This document shows positions 62,822-64,000 of a DNA stretch of 64,000 nt, in pieces (position 1 is the first letter of the stretch; every line of letters starts with the position of its first letter). The notes under the pieces were generated by a model. It was not told the DNA's origin. It made no database searches and saw only the letters and a list, made by a program, of their open reading frames with translations. The position numbers were made by a program, and so were the translations under genes. The stretch is from Candidatus Binataceae bacterium (GTDB lineage Bacteria; Desulfobacterota; Binatia; Binatales; Binataceae), in NCBI GenBank assembly GCA_035308025.1, contig DATGHL010000053.1:109787-173786 (forward strand), in the 5' to 3' direction.

Positions 62822-64000
62822 CTAGCGCCAGGACATCCAGGCGGCGAAGAGGCGCTTGACCAAAGGGGTCAGGCGGGTGCGGTTGTAGGCGTCGGCGAGT
62901 TTGCGGATGGCTTCGGCCTGCGTCGGATATGGATGAATCACGTCGGCCAGCGCGCCCAGCCCGATGCCTTTGCTGATCGCCAGAGTCAACTCGGAAATCA
63001 TTTCGCTGGCGTGACTAGCGACGATAGTTGCACCCAAAATTCGATCACTGTCTGCGGCGACATGGATTTTTGCGAAACCCGCAGTTTCGCCGTCGATAAC
63101 CGCGCGATCGACCTCGGCGAGTTCCTGCCTGAAGGTGCGAATCGGGATCGCGCGCTGTGCGGCGTCAGCCGCTGAGAGGCCGACGTGCGCAATCTCAGGA
63201 TCGGTGTAGATGCACCACGGCGTCGTCAGTTGGCTGACGCGGGCGCGCCCGAAGAAGAGCGCATTGCGGATAACGATACGCGCCATCGCGTCGGCGAGGT
63301 GGGTAAATTTGAACGCGGTACAGACGTCACCCGCAGCGTAAATCCGCGAGTTGGTGGTGCGCAGGCGATTGTCGACCGTGACGCCGAGCGGACCATATTG
63401 GACGCCAGCGGCTTCGAGCCCGAGCTCCTCGACGTTGGGGGCGCGGCCCGCGCCGATCAGGATCTCATCGACCAGCAGCTCGCTCGCGACGCCCTCGCCG
63501 GTAAAGCGGATGAGCCTGGCACCGCCGCGATTCTCGACGTTTGCGATATCGCTCGCGGTGAGAACTGCGACGCCCTCGCACGCGAGCGCCTGCTCGATAC
63601 GCGACGCGGCATCCGGGTCCTCGCGCGGCAGGATACGCGGCATTAGCTCAAAAAGTGTGACGTCCGCGCCAAAGCGGCGAAAGGCTTGCGCCAGCTCGCA
63701 GCCGATCGGTCCGGCGCCGATCACCGCGAGCCGCCGGGGCATCGTTTCCAGCGCGAAAACGGTCTCGTTGGTGAGATAGCCGCTCTCCGCGAGTCCGGCG
63801 ATCGGCGGAGCGAGCGCGCGTGCCCCGGTTGCGATCACCGCGCGGCTGAAACGCAGCGTCGCGCCTTCGACCTCGACGCAATCGCGGCCGGTGAAGCGGG
63901 CTTGCCCATGAAATAGCTCGACGCCTAGCGCGGTGAAGCGCTTGATCGAATCATTGACGCTGAGATCGGCGCGCAGCCGGCGCATCCGCTCCATCACGGC
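62822..64000 (-). CDS. mercuric-reductase-like FAD/NAD(P)H disulfide oxidoreductase, N-terminus outside window
   Basis: At least 392 residues of a class I pyridine nucleotide-disulfide oxidoreductase. Visible are RAVIATGARA, the NAD(P)-binding LAVIGAGPIGCELAQAFRRF, the FAD-binding IYAAGDVC and the dimerisation domain with DPEIAHVGLS and HPYPTQAEAIRKLAD. The sequence follows the mercuric reductase/dihydrolipoamide branch. The FAD-binding GxGxxG and the redox CxxxxC lie in the missing part, so catalysis of metal reduction cannot be checked here. The usual C-terminal Cys pair of true MerA is absent (the protein ends AAWMSWR), which speaks for a general oxidoreductase rather than Hg(II) reductase. 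Confidence 0.88.
   Translation of the reverse strand, partial: AVMERMRRLRADLSVNDSIKRFTALGVELFHGQARFTGRDCVEVEGATLRFSRAVIATGARALAPPIAGLAESGYLTNETVFALETMPRRLAVIGAGPIGCELAQAFRRFGADVTLFELMPRILPREDPDAASRIEQALACEGVAVLTASDIANVENRGGARLIRFTGEGVASELLVDEILIGAGRAPNVEELGLEAAGVQYGPLGVTVDNRLRTTNSRIYAAGDVCTAFKFTHLADAMARIVIRNALFFGRARVSQLTTPWCIYTDPEIAHVGLSAADAAQRAIPIRTFRQELAEVDRAVIDGETAGFAKIHVAADSDRILGATIVASHASEMISELTLAISKGIGLGALADVIHPYPTQAEAIRKLADAYNRTRLTPLVKRLFAAWMSWR

Noticed and set aside
62822..64000. Mercury resistance (merA)
   Set aside because: The C-terminus lacks the Cys pair of true MerA, no merR/T/P genes are adjacent, and the redox-active Cys region lies outside the window.

Overview
The window is chromosomal DNA of a high-GC, Gram-negative, flagellated bacterium. 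A diderm envelope is shown by a TonB-dependent receptor, a TolC-type outer-membrane protein, an apolipoprotein N-acyltransferase and MacAB. A complete copper membrane monooxygenase operon (pmoCAB), several luciferase-like flavin monooxygenases, many sigma54 activators and archaeal-type lumazine synthase fit an uncultured, Desulfobacterota-related lineage such as Candidatus Binatota. There is no 16S rRNA here, so the taxonomy is inference.

Layout. 1-4.7 kb: the end of an IS1380-like transposase, then pmoC-pmoA-pmoB plus a periplasmic accessory gene, then an IS3 remnant fused into a truncated motB. 4.7-11.6 kb: a flagellar locus, with motB', an FlbD-like activator, fliN and fliM on the minus strand and fliC, fliD and fliS on the plus strand. 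11.7-15.3 kb: a 2-hydroxyacid dehydrogenase, a receiver-first histidine kinase with a LuxR-type regulator, and the broken start of a membrane kinase. 15.3-30.0 kb: a sugar epimerase, a secreted protein, lnt, then a tightly packed run of glycosyltransferases, an ABC exporter, TolC, MacA, MacB and another glycosyltransferase. This looks like a glycan or glycolipid assembly and export cluster. 30.1-36.9 kb: four minus-strand two-component genes. 37.2-42.3 kb: a frameshifted phosphoesterase, four tRNAs (Pro, Arg, His, Lys) and a B12-riboswitch-controlled btuB followed by a lipoprotein. 42.3-46.3 kb: a luciferase-like oxidoreductase, hisH-hisF-ribH and a MerR-TPR regulator.

46.3-50.7 kb is an accessory zone with lower GC and many broken genes: a helicase remnant, a monooxygenase tail, a two-gene unit of a tandem-repeat peptide and a DUF1036-like protein, two small minus-strand genes and an SRPBCC remnant. 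Most carry single-base frameshifts. 50.8-64 kb returns to normal composition: a UvrD-type helicase, a luciferase-like monooxygenase, malate synthase (aceB), a low-GC orphan gene inserted at the aceB 3' end and followed by a second diverged copy of that 3' end, a NtrC-type regulator with its soluble kinase, a glycosidase-like/GT2 fusion, and a mercuric-reductase-like flavoprotein cut by the window edge.

The observations I rate highest are the orphan gene bracketed by two aceB 3' ends (55.6-56.6 kb), the coupled tandem-repeat peptide plus DUF1036-like pair (47.9-49.1 kb), the pmo operon between IS remnants at a broken motB, and HisF with Gln at the catalytic Asp130 position.
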